Positions 45,736 to 54,059 of a DNA stretch of 64,000 bases are shown here, piece after piece (the first letter of the stretch is position 1; each line of letters starts with the position of its first letter). Under the pieces are notes generated by a model. It was not told the origin of the DNA. It made no database searches and was given only the letters and a program-made list of their open reading frames with translations. The position numbers and the translations under genes are program-made. The DNA is from Microlunatus speluncae (GTDB lineage Bacteria; Actinomycetota; Actinomycetes; Propionibacteriales; Propionibacteriaceae): NCBI RefSeq assembly GCF_009299835.1, contig NZ_VKCZ01000014.1, positions 1 through 64,000 on the forward strand. Reading direction: 5' to 3'.

Positions 45736-47475
45736 ATGCGCTTCACCCCCCGCGTCGTCGCAGTGCTGGCTGCGGCGACGTTGCTCTTCGCCGGTTGCTC
45801 CGGCGGGCGCAACGCCCAGCAGCCCGGCACCGACAACGCCGGCGTGCAATTGGACAAGGACGGCTACGCGTTCGTCACCGGCGAGGGAAAGCGCGGCGGC
45901 ACCATCCGGGTGCTCGGCCAGCCGGAGTTCTCCCACCTCGACCCGAGCATGGGCAACGACGGCGGCGTGAACAACTTCTATCGGTTGATCTACCGCACGC
46001 TGGTCACCCCGGCCAACGAGCCGGGTGAGGGCGGGACCAAGATCGTTCCCGACCTGGCCACCGACACCGGCCGGCCCAACGCCGACGCGACCGAGTGGAC
46101 CTACACGCTGAAGGACAACATCTTCTTCGAGGACGGCACGCCGATCACCGCGGCCGACTTCAAGTACGGGCTGGAGCGCTCGATGGACCCGGCGCTGCGG
46201 ATCGGCTCCGACTTCCACGTGCAGTATCTCGAGGGAGCCTCGGACTACAAGGGGATCTACAAGGATCCCAAGGGTCTGGACTCGATCGAGGTGGTCGACG
46301 ACAAGACGCTCACCTTCCACCTGAACCGGCCGGTGGCCTACTTCCCGGTGGTCGCGATGTCGCCGCCGTTCACGCCCTTCCCGGCGGGCAAGGTGGCCAA
46401 CGTCCGGCAGATCGACGACAAGCCGATCGCGTCGGGGCCGTACAAGCTGGAGAGCTACGACCGCGGCGAGCAGCTGACCTTGATCAGGAACGACAAGTGG
46501 GACCCGGCCACCGATGAGGTGCGGCCCGCCCTGCCCGATTCGTACGAGTTCCTGTTCGGCATCGACGCCAGCACGGTCGACGACCGGATGGTCGCGGCGC
46601 AGGGCGACGACGCCAACGCGGTCGGCGTCTACTCGATCCAGCCGTCCACGCTGGCCAAGATCCAGACGCCGGAGCTGAAGGCGCGCACGGTTCGTGATCA
46701 TCCGAGCTGCACGTTCTATCTGTTCCTCAACATGGCCAAGAAGCCGATCGACGATCTCAAGGTGCGGCAGGCGATCAACTACGTGATCGACAAGCAGAGC
46801 GTGATCACCGTGACCGGCGGACCGCAGGTGACCCAGGTCGCGACCGACATGCTGCTGCCCACCGTGCCCGGCCGGGAGGAGTTCGACCTGTTCCCGACGC
46901 CGGACCACAAGGGTGATGTGGAGAAGGCGAAGCAGCTGATGGCCGAGGCCGGTCACGCGGACGGCTTCAAGGTGACCATGGACGTCCGCGGGCTGCCGAA
47001 GTGGCAGGCGCAGTCGGAGGCGATCCAGGCATCGCTGGCCAAGATCGGGATCGAGGCGAAGCTGAACGTGATCGACGCCTCCACCTACTACGAGGTCATC
47101 CAGACCACCGCGAAGCAGCACGAGATCGGGATCACCGGCTGGTGCGGCGGCGGGCAGACCGGCGAGACCCTGCTGTCACCGCTGTTCGACGGCAAGCGGC
47201 TCTACCCGACCGGCAACAACAACAACAGCCAGCTCAACGATCCCAAGATCAACGCGCGGTTCGAAGAGATCGCCAAGATGAGCAACATCGACGAGCAGAA
47301 CGCCTCGGTGGCTCAGCTGAACAAGGAGATCATGGAGCTGGCCCCGGTGGTGCCGCTGGTCCGCGACACCCCGCTGCAGCTGATCGGGCCGAACGTCGGC
47401 GGCGCCTTCGCCCACGCCGGGATGACCGGCTACGTGGATCTGACCTCGCTCGGACTGAAGAACCCCGGTTCCTGA
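45736..47475 (+). CDS. Peptide ABC transporter substrate-binding lipoprotein
   Basis: 579 residues. The signal MRFTPRVVAVLAAATLLFAG is followed by Cys, and the mature protein is a family-5 extracellular binding protein (EFSHLDPSMGNDGGVNNFYR; EWTYTLKDNIFFEDGTPITA; DFKYGLERSMDPALRIGSDF). These bind oligopeptides or similar solutes. The strong AGGAGG site at 45723-45728 sets ATG 45736. It heads a five-gene transport operon plus a peptidase. Exact ligand unknown; dipeptide versus oligopeptide cannot be decided by eye. Confidence 0.92.
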   Translation: MRFTPRVVAVLAAATLLFAGCSGGRNAQQPGTDNAGVQLDKDGYAFVTGEGKRGGTIRVLGQPEFSHLDPSMGNDGGVNNFYRLIYRTLVTPANEPGEGGTKIVPDLATDTGRPNADATEWTYTLKDNIFFEDGTPITAADFKYGLERSMDPALRIGSDFHVQYLEGASDYKGIYKDPKGLDSIEVVDDKTLTFHLNRPVAYFPVVAMSPPFTPFPAGKVANVRQIDDKPIASGPYKLESYDRGEQLTLIRNDKWDPATDEVRPALPDSYEFLFGIDASTVDDRMVAAQGDDANAVGVYSIQPSTLAKIQTPELKARTVRDHPSCTFYLFLNMAKKPIDDLKVRQAINYVIDKQSVITVTGGPQVTQVATDMLLPTVPGREEFDLFPTPDHKGDVEKAKQLMAEAGHADGFKVTMDVRGLPKWQAQSEAIQASLAKIGIEAKLNVIDASTYYEVIQTTAKQHEIGITGWCGGGQTGETLLSPLFDGKRLYPTGNNNNSQLNDPKINARFEEIAKMSNIDEQNASVAQLNKEIMELAPVVPLVRDTPLQLIGPNVGGAFAHAGMTGYVDLTSLGLKNPGS

Positions 47476-47480
47476 CGACA

Positions 47481-48434
47481 GTGAGCGCTCCCGGCGTCCT
47501 GAGCCTGTCGAAGGACAACCCTTCGACAGGCTCAGGGAACGGAATCCCTCGGCGCCGCCGGCTGCCCCGACTACTGCTCAGCCGGCCGGCGACGGTGATC
47601 AGCCTGGTCTTCCTGACCTTGCTGGTGCTGATGGCGATCTTCGCCCCGCTGCTGACGGCGATCTCGGGTCAGGACCCGTACCGGTTCGACGAGACCGCGA
47701 TCGATCCGAACCTGGGCGGCCTGCCGATCGGCCCGCTGGGCGGGATCGGCCCTGAGCACTGGTTCGGCGTCGAACCGCTGAACGGCCGGGACCTGTTCGC
47801 CCGGATCGCTTACGGGGCACGGTTCTCGCTCAGCATCGCGGTGCTGGCGACGATCGTGACGACGGCGATCGGGGTGCTGCTCGGCACCCTGGCCGGCTAC
47901 TTCGGCGGCCTGGTCGACCAGGTGATCGGCCGGGTGATGGACTTCCTGATGGCCTTCCCGTCGCTGATCTTTATGATCGCGATCCTGTCGGCGGTGCCGG
48001 AGGCCAACCGGATGCTGATGTTGATCATCGTGCTCAGCCTGTTCGGCTGGCCGCAGCTGGGCCGGGTGGTCCGGTCCCAGGCGATGTCGGTACGTCAGCG
48101 CGAGTTCGTCGAGGCGGCAGTGGCCTCCGGGGCCGGTCGGGCCCGGATCATCTTCGCCGAGGTGATCCCGAACCTGTCCGGAACGATCATCGTGATCGCC
48201 ACGCTGATGTTGCCGCAGTTCATCGCCACCGAAGCCGGGCTGAGCTTCCTCGGCGTCGGCGTCCGGCCGCCGGATCCGTCCTGGGGCCAGATGATCTCCG
48301 CCGCCGTCCAGTGGTATCAGACCAACCCGATGTTCTTCGCCATCCCGGGCCTGTTCCTGACCTGCACCGTGCTCTCCTGCATGGTCGTCGGTGATCACGT
48401 ACAACGGATCTTCGCCCGGCGGGAGGGGGTGTAG
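47481..48434 (+). CDS. Peptide ABC transporter permease, DppC/OppC type, with repeat-derived N-terminus
   Basis: About 317 residues from GTG 47481, five bases after the binding-protein stop. The N-terminal cytoplasmic stretch VLSLSKDNPSTGSGNGI (residues about 6-22) is encoded by two inverted REP cores, not by typical permease sequence. Then come the first membrane segment (VISLVFLTLLVLMAIFAPLL), the DppC-type periplasmic loop (GIGPEHWFGVEPLNGRDLFA), and the EAA loop EFVEAAVASGAGRARIIFAE. It ends with GLSFLGVGVRPPDPSWGQMI. Order permease C before B is inverted relative to most dpp operons. If a later start were used the repeat would be untranslated. Confidence 0.88.
   Translation: MSAPGVLSLSKDNPSTGSGNGIPRRRRLPRLLLSRPATVISLVFLTLLVLMAIFAPLLTAISGQDPYRFDETAIDPNLGGLPIGPLGGIGPEHWFGVEPLNGRDLFARIAYGARFSLSIAVLATIVTTAIGVLLGTLAGYFGGLVDQVIGRVMDFLMAFPSLIFMIAILSAVPEANRMLMLIIVLSLFGWPQLGRVVRSQAMSVRQREFVEAAVASGAGRARIIFAEVIPNLSGTIIVIATLMLPQFIATEAGLSFLGVGVRPPDPSWGQMISAAVQWYQTNPMFFAIPGLFLTCTVLSCMVVGDHVQRIFARREGV
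47498..47536 (+). repeat. Perfect 17-bp inverted pair of REP cores in the dppC-like start region
   Basis: CCTGAGCCTGTCGAAGG (47498-47514) and CCTTCGACAGGCTCAGG (47520-47536) are exact reverse complements with a five-base loop ACAAC. The hairpin begins 15 bases after the GTG start codon of the permease. In mRNA it would form a stable stem close to the ribosome-binding region, so it may lower translation of the permease relative to the abundant binding protein. Confidence 0.85.
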
Positions 48435-48439
48435 CCGCC

Positions 48440-49435
48440 ATGATCGGTTATCTGGTGCGCCGGATCGGCTTCGCCCTGCTGACCCTGTTCGGGGTCTGCC
48501 TGTTCACGTACGCGATCTTCTTCGTGCTCTCGCCCGACCCGGCGGTGCTGATCTGCGGCCAGACCTGCAGTCCGGAACGGATCGCGACCATTCGCGAGCA
48601 GTTGGGCGTCGATCAGCCGTTCCTGATCCAGTTCGGGACCTTCCTGGCCGGGCTGTTCGTCGGCCGCAGCTACGGCGAGGGTGCCGCCGCGGTGCAGTGC
48701 GCGGCGCCGTGCCTCGGGCACAGCTTCCAGTCCGGGCAGAACGTCGGCACCATGATCGGCGACCGGATCGAGGTGACGATCACCCTGGCGGTCGGCGCCG
48801 CGATCATCTGGCTGATCTGGGGGCTGCTGTCCGGCGTGCTCAGCGCGTTGCGGGCCGGCAGTTGGGTCGACCGTTCGTTCAACACGGTGGCGCTGGCCGG
48901 CATCGCGTTGCCCAACTATTTCGTTGCCCTGGTGCTGCAGTTCGTGCTGGTGGTCCAACTCGGGCTGCTGCCGTTCCCGACCACGGTCCGGTTCGTCGAG
49001 GACCCGGCGCTGTGGTGGGACAGCTTCATCATGCCGTGGATCGTGCTGGCCCTGATGTACGCCGCGATGTACACCCGGCTGACCCGGACCAACGTGCTGG
49101 ACACGCTGAGCGAGAACTACGTCCGGACCGCGCGGGCCAAGGGTCTGCCGCCGGTCCAGGTGGTCGGCAAGCACGTGCTGCGGCCGTCGCTGACGCCGAT
49201 CATCACGATCTTCGGGATGGACGTCGCGACCCTGTTGGGAGGGGCCCTGATCACCGAGTCCGTGTTCGGATTGAACGGCATCGGCAAGATGGCCCGGGAC
49301 GCGATCAGCACCAACGACCAGCCGGTGATCATGGGCTTCACCCTGGTCGCGGCGTTCTTCGTGATCACCGCCAACATCGTCGTCGATCTGCTCTATTCGG
49401 TGCTCGATCCGCGGATCCGGGTGAGGTCGCGATGA
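48440..49435 (+). CDS. Peptide ABC transporter permease, DppB/OppB type
   Basis: 331 residues. The first segment MIGYLVRRIGFALLTLFGVC is typical of DppB. The EAA loop is YVRTARAKGLPPVQVVGKHV, and the end is FVITANIVVDLLYSVLDPRI. An insert with cysteines (CGQTCSPERIATIREQLGV, later CAAPCLGHSFQS) lies in the periplasmic loop. The usual GLDQP-type motif reads GVDQPFLIQ. Its stop overlaps the next ATPase start (ATGA). Confidence 0.93.
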   Translation: MIGYLVRRIGFALLTLFGVCLFTYAIFFVLSPDPAVLICGQTCSPERIATIREQLGVDQPFLIQFGTFLAGLFVGRSYGEGAAAVQCAAPCLGHSFQSGQNVGTMIGDRIEVTITLAVGAAIIWLIWGLLSGVLSALRAGSWVDRSFNTVALAGIALPNYFVALVLQFVLVVQLGLLPFPTTVRFVEDPALWWDSFIMPWIVLALMYAAMYTRLTRTNVLDTLSENYVRTARAKGLPPVQVVGKHVLRPSLTPIITIFGMDVATLLGGALITESVFGLNGIGKMARDAISTNDQPVIMGFTLVAAFFVITANIVVDLLYSVLDPRIRVRSR

Positions 49436-50286
49436 TGATCAATCCCGAGCAGCAGCGAAACCTGATCGAGGTGACCGACCTGACCGTCCGGTTCCCGACC
49501 GCCGACGGCGGGATCGCCACGGTCGTCGAGGGGCTGACCTTCGCGGTCGCGCCGGGCGAGGCGCTCGGCCTGGTCGGCGAGTCCGGCTCGGGCAAGTCGA
49601 TGACCTCGCTGGCGATCATGGGACTGCTGCCGCCGAACGCCCAAGTCACCGGATCGATCAAGCTGTTCGGTTCGGGCCACGGCGACGGGGTGGAGCTGGT
49701 CGGCCGGGGCGACCGGGCCATGCGCCGGATCCGGGGCGACCGGGTCGCGATGATCTTCCAGGATCCGCTGTCGTCGCTGAACCCGTACTACACGGTCGGT
49801 GATCAGGTCGCGGAGGCCTACCGGGCGCACCGCGGCGGCTCGGCCCAGGCGGCCAAGCAGGCCGCGATCGCCGCCATGGAACAGGTCCACCTGCGCGACC
49901 CGGCGCGGACCTATCACCACTATCCGCACCAGTTCTCCGGCGGAATGCGGCAGCGGATCATGATCGCGATGGCGCTGGTCTGCGAGCCCGAGCTGCTGAT
50001 CGCCGACGAGCCGACGACGGCGCTGGACGTGACCGTGCAGTCCCAGGTGCTGGAGTTGATCAAGGAGGTCCGGGCGACCACCGGGACCAGCCTGCTGTTC
50101 ATCACCCACGACCTGGCCGTGGTCAGCCGGGTCACCGACCGGGTGCTGGTGCTCCGGCACGGGGTCGAGCAAGAGCTGCGCACGACTCGCGAGCTGTTCT
50201 CCGATCCGCAGGCCGACTACACCCGGATGCTGATCGACGCCACGCCGCGCCTGCACGACCTCGACGAGGCGGGTGAGTCTCGATGA
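49432..50286 (+). CDS. Peptide ABC transporter ATPase, DppD/OppD type
   Basis: 284 residues. Walker A GESGSGKS (about residue 49), Q-loop MIFQDPLSSLNPYYTVGDQV, signature FSGGMRQRIMIAMAL, Walker B LLIADEPTTALDV and the switch HDLAVV are all present. It energises the importer together with the following ATPase. It overlaps both neighbours by four bases. The oligopeptide C-terminal extension is short. Confidence 0.93.
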   Translation: MMINPEQQRNLIEVTDLTVRFPTADGGIATVVEGLTFAVAPGEALGLVGESGSGKSMTSLAIMGLLPPNAQVTGSIKLFGSGHGDGVELVGRGDRAMRRIRGDRVAMIFQDPLSSLNPYYTVGDQVAEAYRAHRGGSAQAAKQAAIAAMEQVHLRDPARTYHHYPHQFSGGMRQRIMIAMALVCEPELLIADEPTTALDVTVQSQVLELIKEVRATTGTSLLFITHDLAVVSRVTDRVLVLRHGVEQELRTTRELFSDPQADYTRMLIDATPRLHDLDEAGESR

Positions 50287-51149
50287 CCGAGCCGACGGTC
50301 CGGCCAGTGATCTTGGCCGCCGAGAACCTGATCAAGGACTTCCGGGTGTCACAGCGCGGCCGGGTGCTGACCAGCCGGCGCAACTTCCGGGCGGTCGACG
50401 ACGTCACGCTGACGGTCCGGGAGGCCGAGACGGTCGGCCTGGTGGGGGAGTCCGGCTCCGGCAAGTCGACCACGGCGCGGATGGTCGGCCGGCTGGTCGA
50501 TGTGACTGCCGGGCGGGTCCGGCTGGGAGACCTGGACGTCACCACCGCGACCGGTCCGGCGCTGCGCGAGTTTCGGCGCAGCGTGCAGTTCGTCTTCCAG
50601 GATCCGTACTCCAGCCTCAATCCGCGGCAGAACGTCGAGGAGTTGGTGTCGGCCCCGTTGCGCTATCAGGGCATTTCGACGCTGGCCGGATCCGTCACCC
50701 GGGTGAAGGAACTGATGGAACGGGTCGGCCTCGATCCCGATCACTCCCGGCGCTACCCGGCGCAGTTCTCCGGCGGCCAGGCGCAGCGGATCGGGATCGC
50801 CCGGGCGATCGCCTGCAACCCGAAGATGATCATCTGCGACGAGCCGGTGTCCGCGCTCGACGTCTCGGTGCAGGCACAGGTGTTGCGGCTGCTGTCCGAT
50901 CTGCAGGACGACTTCGGCTTCAGTTATCTGTTCATCTCCCACGATCTCGCCGTGGTCCGGCAGGTCGCGCAGCGGGTCTGCGTGATGCAGGACGGCAAGA
51001 TCGTCGAGGAAGGGGAGCGGGACCAGATCTTCGCGGAGCCGCGGCACGATTACACCCGCACCCTGCTCGCGGCGGTGCCGACCATCCCGGCCGAATGGGA
51101 GCGGGAACGACGGACGAGGGAAGGCAGTGATGACCGACAGCCCAGCTGA
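50283..51149 (+). CDS. Peptide ABC transporter ATPase, DppF/OppF type
   Basis: 288 residues. Walker A GESGSGKSTTARM (about residue 57), Q-loop FVFQDPYSSLNPRQNVEELV, signature FSGGQAQRIGIARAI, Walker B MIICDEPVSALDVSVQAQ and switch SHDLAVVRQVA. It pairs with the preceding ATPase. Its end overlaps the start of the DUF885 gene, so that gene belongs to the same transcript. Confidence 0.93.
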   Translation: MTEPTVRPVILAAENLIKDFRVSQRGRVLTSRRNFRAVDDVTLTVREAETVGLVGESGSGKSTTARMVGRLVDVTAGRVRLGDLDVTTATGPALREFRRSVQFVFQDPYSSLNPRQNVEELVSAPLRYQGISTLAGSVTRVKELMERVGLDPDHSRRYPAQFSGGQAQRIGIARAIACNPKMIICDEPVSALDVSVQAQVLRLLSDLQDDFGFSYLFISHDLAVVRQVAQRVCVMQDGKIVEEGERDQIFAEPRHDYTRTLLAAVPTIPAEWERERRTREGSDDRQPS

Positions 51150-52830
51150 CACCGGACCGGCCGACGCCGAGCTGCGGCGGATCTACACCGAGGAATGGGA
51201 GTGGCGCACGGTCGAGCTCGGCGGCCAGTCCTGGCGGTCGACGGTGCCGGATCCGTCCCTGCCCGACATCGGGCCGGCGGCGCAGCAGCGCCGGCTGGAG
51301 CGCTGGCAGGCGACGCTGGCCGAGGTCGAGGCGATCGATCCGGACGCGTTGTCGGAGCCGGAGCGGACCAACCGCGAGGTCTACCGTGATCAATTGCGGA
51401 CCCTGATCGACCAGCAGCGGTTCCGCACCTTCGAGGCTCCGGCCAACGCCGACACCTCCTTCTGGAACACCCTGATCGAACGCGGCCGGCGGCCGATCAC
51501 CGATCTCGATCATGGTCGGCGCTGGCTGAGCCAGCTGCGGCACATCAGTGATCATCTCGCCCAGCAGCTGGAGAACATGCGGGCCGGCCTGCGCCGCGGC
51601 TTCGGTCCGCCGAAGATCACGATGATCGGCCGCGAGGCCACCGCGCGCACCGTCGCCGATGCGAGCGACCCGGCCGCGCTGTCGTTCGTGCAGGCCCTGG
51701 ATGGGCTGCCGGCCGGTCCCGAGGCGACGGCCTTGCGCGACGAGGCCGTCATCGTCGTCCGTGATCAGGTGCAGCCCGCTTTCCGTACCCTGCTGGCGTT
51801 TCTCACCGAGGAATACCTGCCCAACCTGCCGGAGGCCATCGCCGCGGTCGACCTCGCCGGCCGCGACTTCTATCTCGCCCAGCTGCGCGAGTTCACCACC
51901 TTGGAGCTGACCCCGGAGGAGATCCACGCGATCGGCCTGCGCGAGGTCGACCTGCTGCGGACCGAGATGCGGGCCATCGCCGAGGAGACCGGGTTCGACG
52001 GCGATGTGGACGCCCTGCTGGCCTTCATGCGGACCGATCCGCAGTTCTACGTCGACACGCCGCGGGCCCTGATGCTCGAGGCGACCTGGCAGGCGAAGAA
52101 GTTCGACGCGGTGGTGCACCGCTACTTCGGCCGGGTGCCGCGGCAGCGGTTCGGCATCGTCGAGGTGTCGCCCGACCTGGCGCCGTTCTACACCTTCGGC
52201 CGGGGCAGCGTCGACACCTACTTCCTCAACACGTACGGACTGCAGGACCGGCCGCTCTTCTCGCTGCCGGCGCTGACCCTGCACGAGGCGGCGCCCGGCC
52301 ATGCGTTCCAGATCCCGCTGGCGCTGGAGCAGACGCAGCATCCGGAGTTCCGACGCTCGACGTACATCTCGGCCTACGGCGAGGGCTGGGCGCTCTACAC
52401 CGAGCGGCTCGGCGTCGAGATGGGGACCTACGAGACCCCGTACGAGCTGATGGGCATGCTCTGCTACCAGATGTGGCGCGCGGTCCGGCTGGTGATCGAT
52501 CCGGGCCTGCACGCCCTGGGCTGGAGCCGCGAGCGGGCCCAGGCCTTCCTCCGCGACAACACGGCGATCGGTGAGCACGAGGTCGTGACCGAGGTGGACC
52601 GCTACATCGCCTGGCCCGGCCAGGCTTGCGCCTACTATCTCGGTGAGCTGGAGATCCTGGAGCTGCGTGCCCGGGCCGAGAAGGAGCTCGGCACGGCCTT
52701 CGACCTGCGCCATTTCCATGATCAGGTGCTGTCGCTGGGCTCCGTCCCGTTGCGCGTGCTCCGAACCGAGATCGACCGCTTCATCGCCCGCGGCGGCACC
52801 TCCCCGTACGTCGACGATCCCGTTCGCTGA
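51130..52830 (+). CDS. DUF885-family putative metallopeptidase
   Basis: 566 residues (567 if GTG 51127 is used). It matches the DUF885 family: DTYFLNTYGLQDRPLFSLPA, the zinc-binding-type motif HEAAPGH at about residues 385-391 (HExxPGH), YGEGWALYTERLGVEMGTYE, and the C-terminal PGQACAYYLGELEILELRAR. Members resemble M32-like carboxypeptidases, but activity is poorly characterised. Overlap with the peptide importer ATPase suggests that it degrades the imported peptides in the cytoplasm. The stop codon TGA (52828-52830) lies inside a degenerate REP core (GTTCGCTGAGCCTGCCG), so the C-terminus may have been reset by repeat insertion. Confidence 0.88.
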   Translation: MTDSPADTGPADAELRRIYTEEWEWRTVELGGQSWRSTVPDPSLPDIGPAAQQRRLERWQATLAEVEAIDPDALSEPERTNREVYRDQLRTLIDQQRFRTFEAPANADTSFWNTLIERGRRPITDLDHGRRWLSQLRHISDHLAQQLENMRAGLRRGFGPPKITMIGREATARTVADASDPAALSFVQALDGLPAGPEATALRDEAVIVVRDQVQPAFRTLLAFLTEEYLPNLPEAIAAVDLAGRDFYLAQLREFTTLELTPEEIHAIGLREVDLLRTEMRAIAEETGFDGDVDALLAFMRTDPQFYVDTPRALMLEATWQAKKFDAVVHRYFGRVPRQRFGIVEVSPDLAPFYTFGRGSVDTYFLNTYGLQDRPLFSLPALTLHEAAPGHAFQIPLALEQTQHPEFRRSTYISAYGEGWALYTERLGVEMGTYETPYELMGMLCYQMWRAVRLVIDPGLHALGWSRERAQAFLRDNTAIGEHEVVTEVDRYIAWPGQACAYYLGELEILELRARAEKELGTAFDLRHFHDQVLSLGSVPLRVLRTEIDRFIARGGTSPYVDDPVR

Positions 52831-52988
52831 GCCTGCCGCCTTGTTCGTTCCCTGAGCCTGTCGAAGGGCAAGCCAGGCGGTCCCCTCCGGCTTCGGCCGA
52901 CGGCCGAAAGACGCGCCAAGGACGGGCGGGTCATGGCGTCGCCTGGGAATCCCGGCCGGGTCTCGGTTGCGCTGCCCCCGGGATCATC

Positions 52989-53043
52989 GACTGTGACGTT
53001 TCCCGGCCGTTCAGTGCCGATCGAGCCGGGAAACCTCACAGTC
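52989..53043. repeat. Hairpin inside the composite element, 19-bp arms with one mismatch
   Basis: GACTGTGACGTTTCCCGGC (52989-53007) pairs with 53025-53043 except for one C/G position; the loop has 17 bases. A similar half site (GGGAAACGTCAC, read on the other strand) occurs at about 107-125, next to the window-edge insertion sequence. Confidence 0.7.
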
Positions 53044-53114
53044 GCTGGTCCCGCCAACCGACCAGCGCACACCGTGCCGACCTCAAGGTCGCAGGCCACC
53101 CCGGACCGGACATT

Positions 53115-53239
53115 TCTCCACCTGTGGCGACAAACGACCCGCCGACACGGCCCTGACTGGAGCGTTTCTCTACCTGTGGTGACAAACGACCCGCCGACTC
53201 GGCCCTGACTGGACTATTTCTCTACCTGTGGCGACTTCC
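53115..53239. repeat. Direct repeats of about 50 bp (2.5 copies) inside the composite element
   Basis: Each unit starts TTTCTCTACCTGTGGCGACA, continues AACGACCCGCCGAC-x-CGG and ends CCCTGACTGGA. Unit starts are at about 53115, 53163 and 53215; the third is cut after GTGGCGACTTCC. The same unit order appears on the other strand at 22154-22250. With period about 50 bp, variable bases and no conserved spacer length, this is not a CRISPR. Confidence 0.75.
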
Positions 53240-53453
53240 GCACTCCTGACCCGGCCGCCAATCCACGGACCGCCATGACCCGCCCGTCCTTTGGCGCGTC
53301 CTTCCGGCCGTCAGGCCGAAACCGGAGGGGACACAGCCCGGCTTGCCCTTCGACAGGCTCAGGGAACGAACAAGCCGGCAGGCTCGGGGAACGAACACCC
53401 TGGCCGCCCAGCCCGAACAGGAATCGCGACGCCGCGGATCCGGGCACGCGGCA

Positions 53454-54059
53454 CTAGATCCAGCCGTGGCGGCGGGCGACGGCGATCGCGTCGTGGCGGT
53501 TGGCGGCACCGATCTTGGAGGTGGCCGAGGACAGATAGTTGCGGACGGTGCCGACCGACAGGTGGGTCCGCTCGGCGATCTCCTCGACCTCGGCGCCCTC
53601 GGCCGCCAACTCCAATACGTCGGCCTCACGCGCGGACAGCGGCGACTCACCGGCCGCGATGGCGTCGGCGGCCAGATCGGAGTCGACGTAGCGGCCGCCG
53701 GCGGCGACGGTCCGGATCACCTCGGCCAGGGTCTTGGCCGACGTCGTCTTCGGTACGAAGCCGCGCACCCCGGCGCTCAGGGCGGACTTGAGATAGCCGG
53801 GCCGGCCGTGGCTGGTGACGATCACGATGCCGCAGCCGGGCTGCTCGGTGGCCAGCCGGCGGGCGGTCTCGATCCCGTCCAGGCCGGGCATCTGCAGATC
53901 CAGCACGGCGACGTCGGGACGGTGTTTCGCGGCGGCGGCCAGGGCCTCGGGGCCGGACGCGGCCTGGGCGATCACCTCGAGATCCTCGGTCAGACCGAGC
54001 AGCGCCGCGACGGCGTCGCGGATCAGGTTCTCGTCGTCGGCCAGCAGTACGGTGATCAT
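53454..54059 (-). CDS. NarL/DesR-type response regulator
   Basis: 201 residues. The receiver domain has the acidic pair Asp8-Asp9, phospho-acceptor Asp54 (AVLDLQMPG), and the conserved threonine and lysine (VIVTSHG, GFVPKTT). The C-terminal LuxR helix-turn-helix is LSAREADVLELAAEGAEVEE with RTHLSVGTVRNYLSSATSKI. The start ATG 54059 overlaps the kinase stop by four bases. It should control the adjacent ABC-2 exporter, as in LnrK or DesR systems. Confidence 0.92.
   Translation of the reverse strand: MITVLLADDENLIRDAVAALLGLTEDLEVIAQAASGPEALAAAAKHRPDVAVLDLQMPGLDGIETARRLATEQPGCGIVIVTSHGRPGYLKSALSAGVRGFVPKTTSAKTLAEVIRTVAAGGRYVDSDLAADAIAAGESPLSAREADVLELAAEGAEVEEIAERTHLSVGTVRNYLSSATSKIGAANRHDAIAVARRHGWI

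Larger units (their letters stand above)
52841..53373. mobile_element. 533-bp composite repeat element with about 100-bp inverted REP-containing arms
   Basis: The left arm 52841-52938 and right arm 53271-53373 are reverse complements at about 90 percent by eye. Both run from TTGTTCGTTCCCTGAGCCTG, through GGGCAAGCC and CCCTCCGG, to GACGGGCGGGTCATGGCG. The interior carries a 19-bp-arm hairpin (52989-53043) and two and a half direct repeats (53115-53239). No gene is seen in 52831-53453. A shortened copy of the right half lies inverted at 22084-22256, and another fragment at 254-336. No transposase is encoded, so it would move only with help from elsewhere. Confidence 0.75.

Noticed and set aside
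53115-53239. Direct repeats considered as a CRISPR array
   Set aside because: Two and a half head-to-tail units with no unique spacers and no cas genes nearby.
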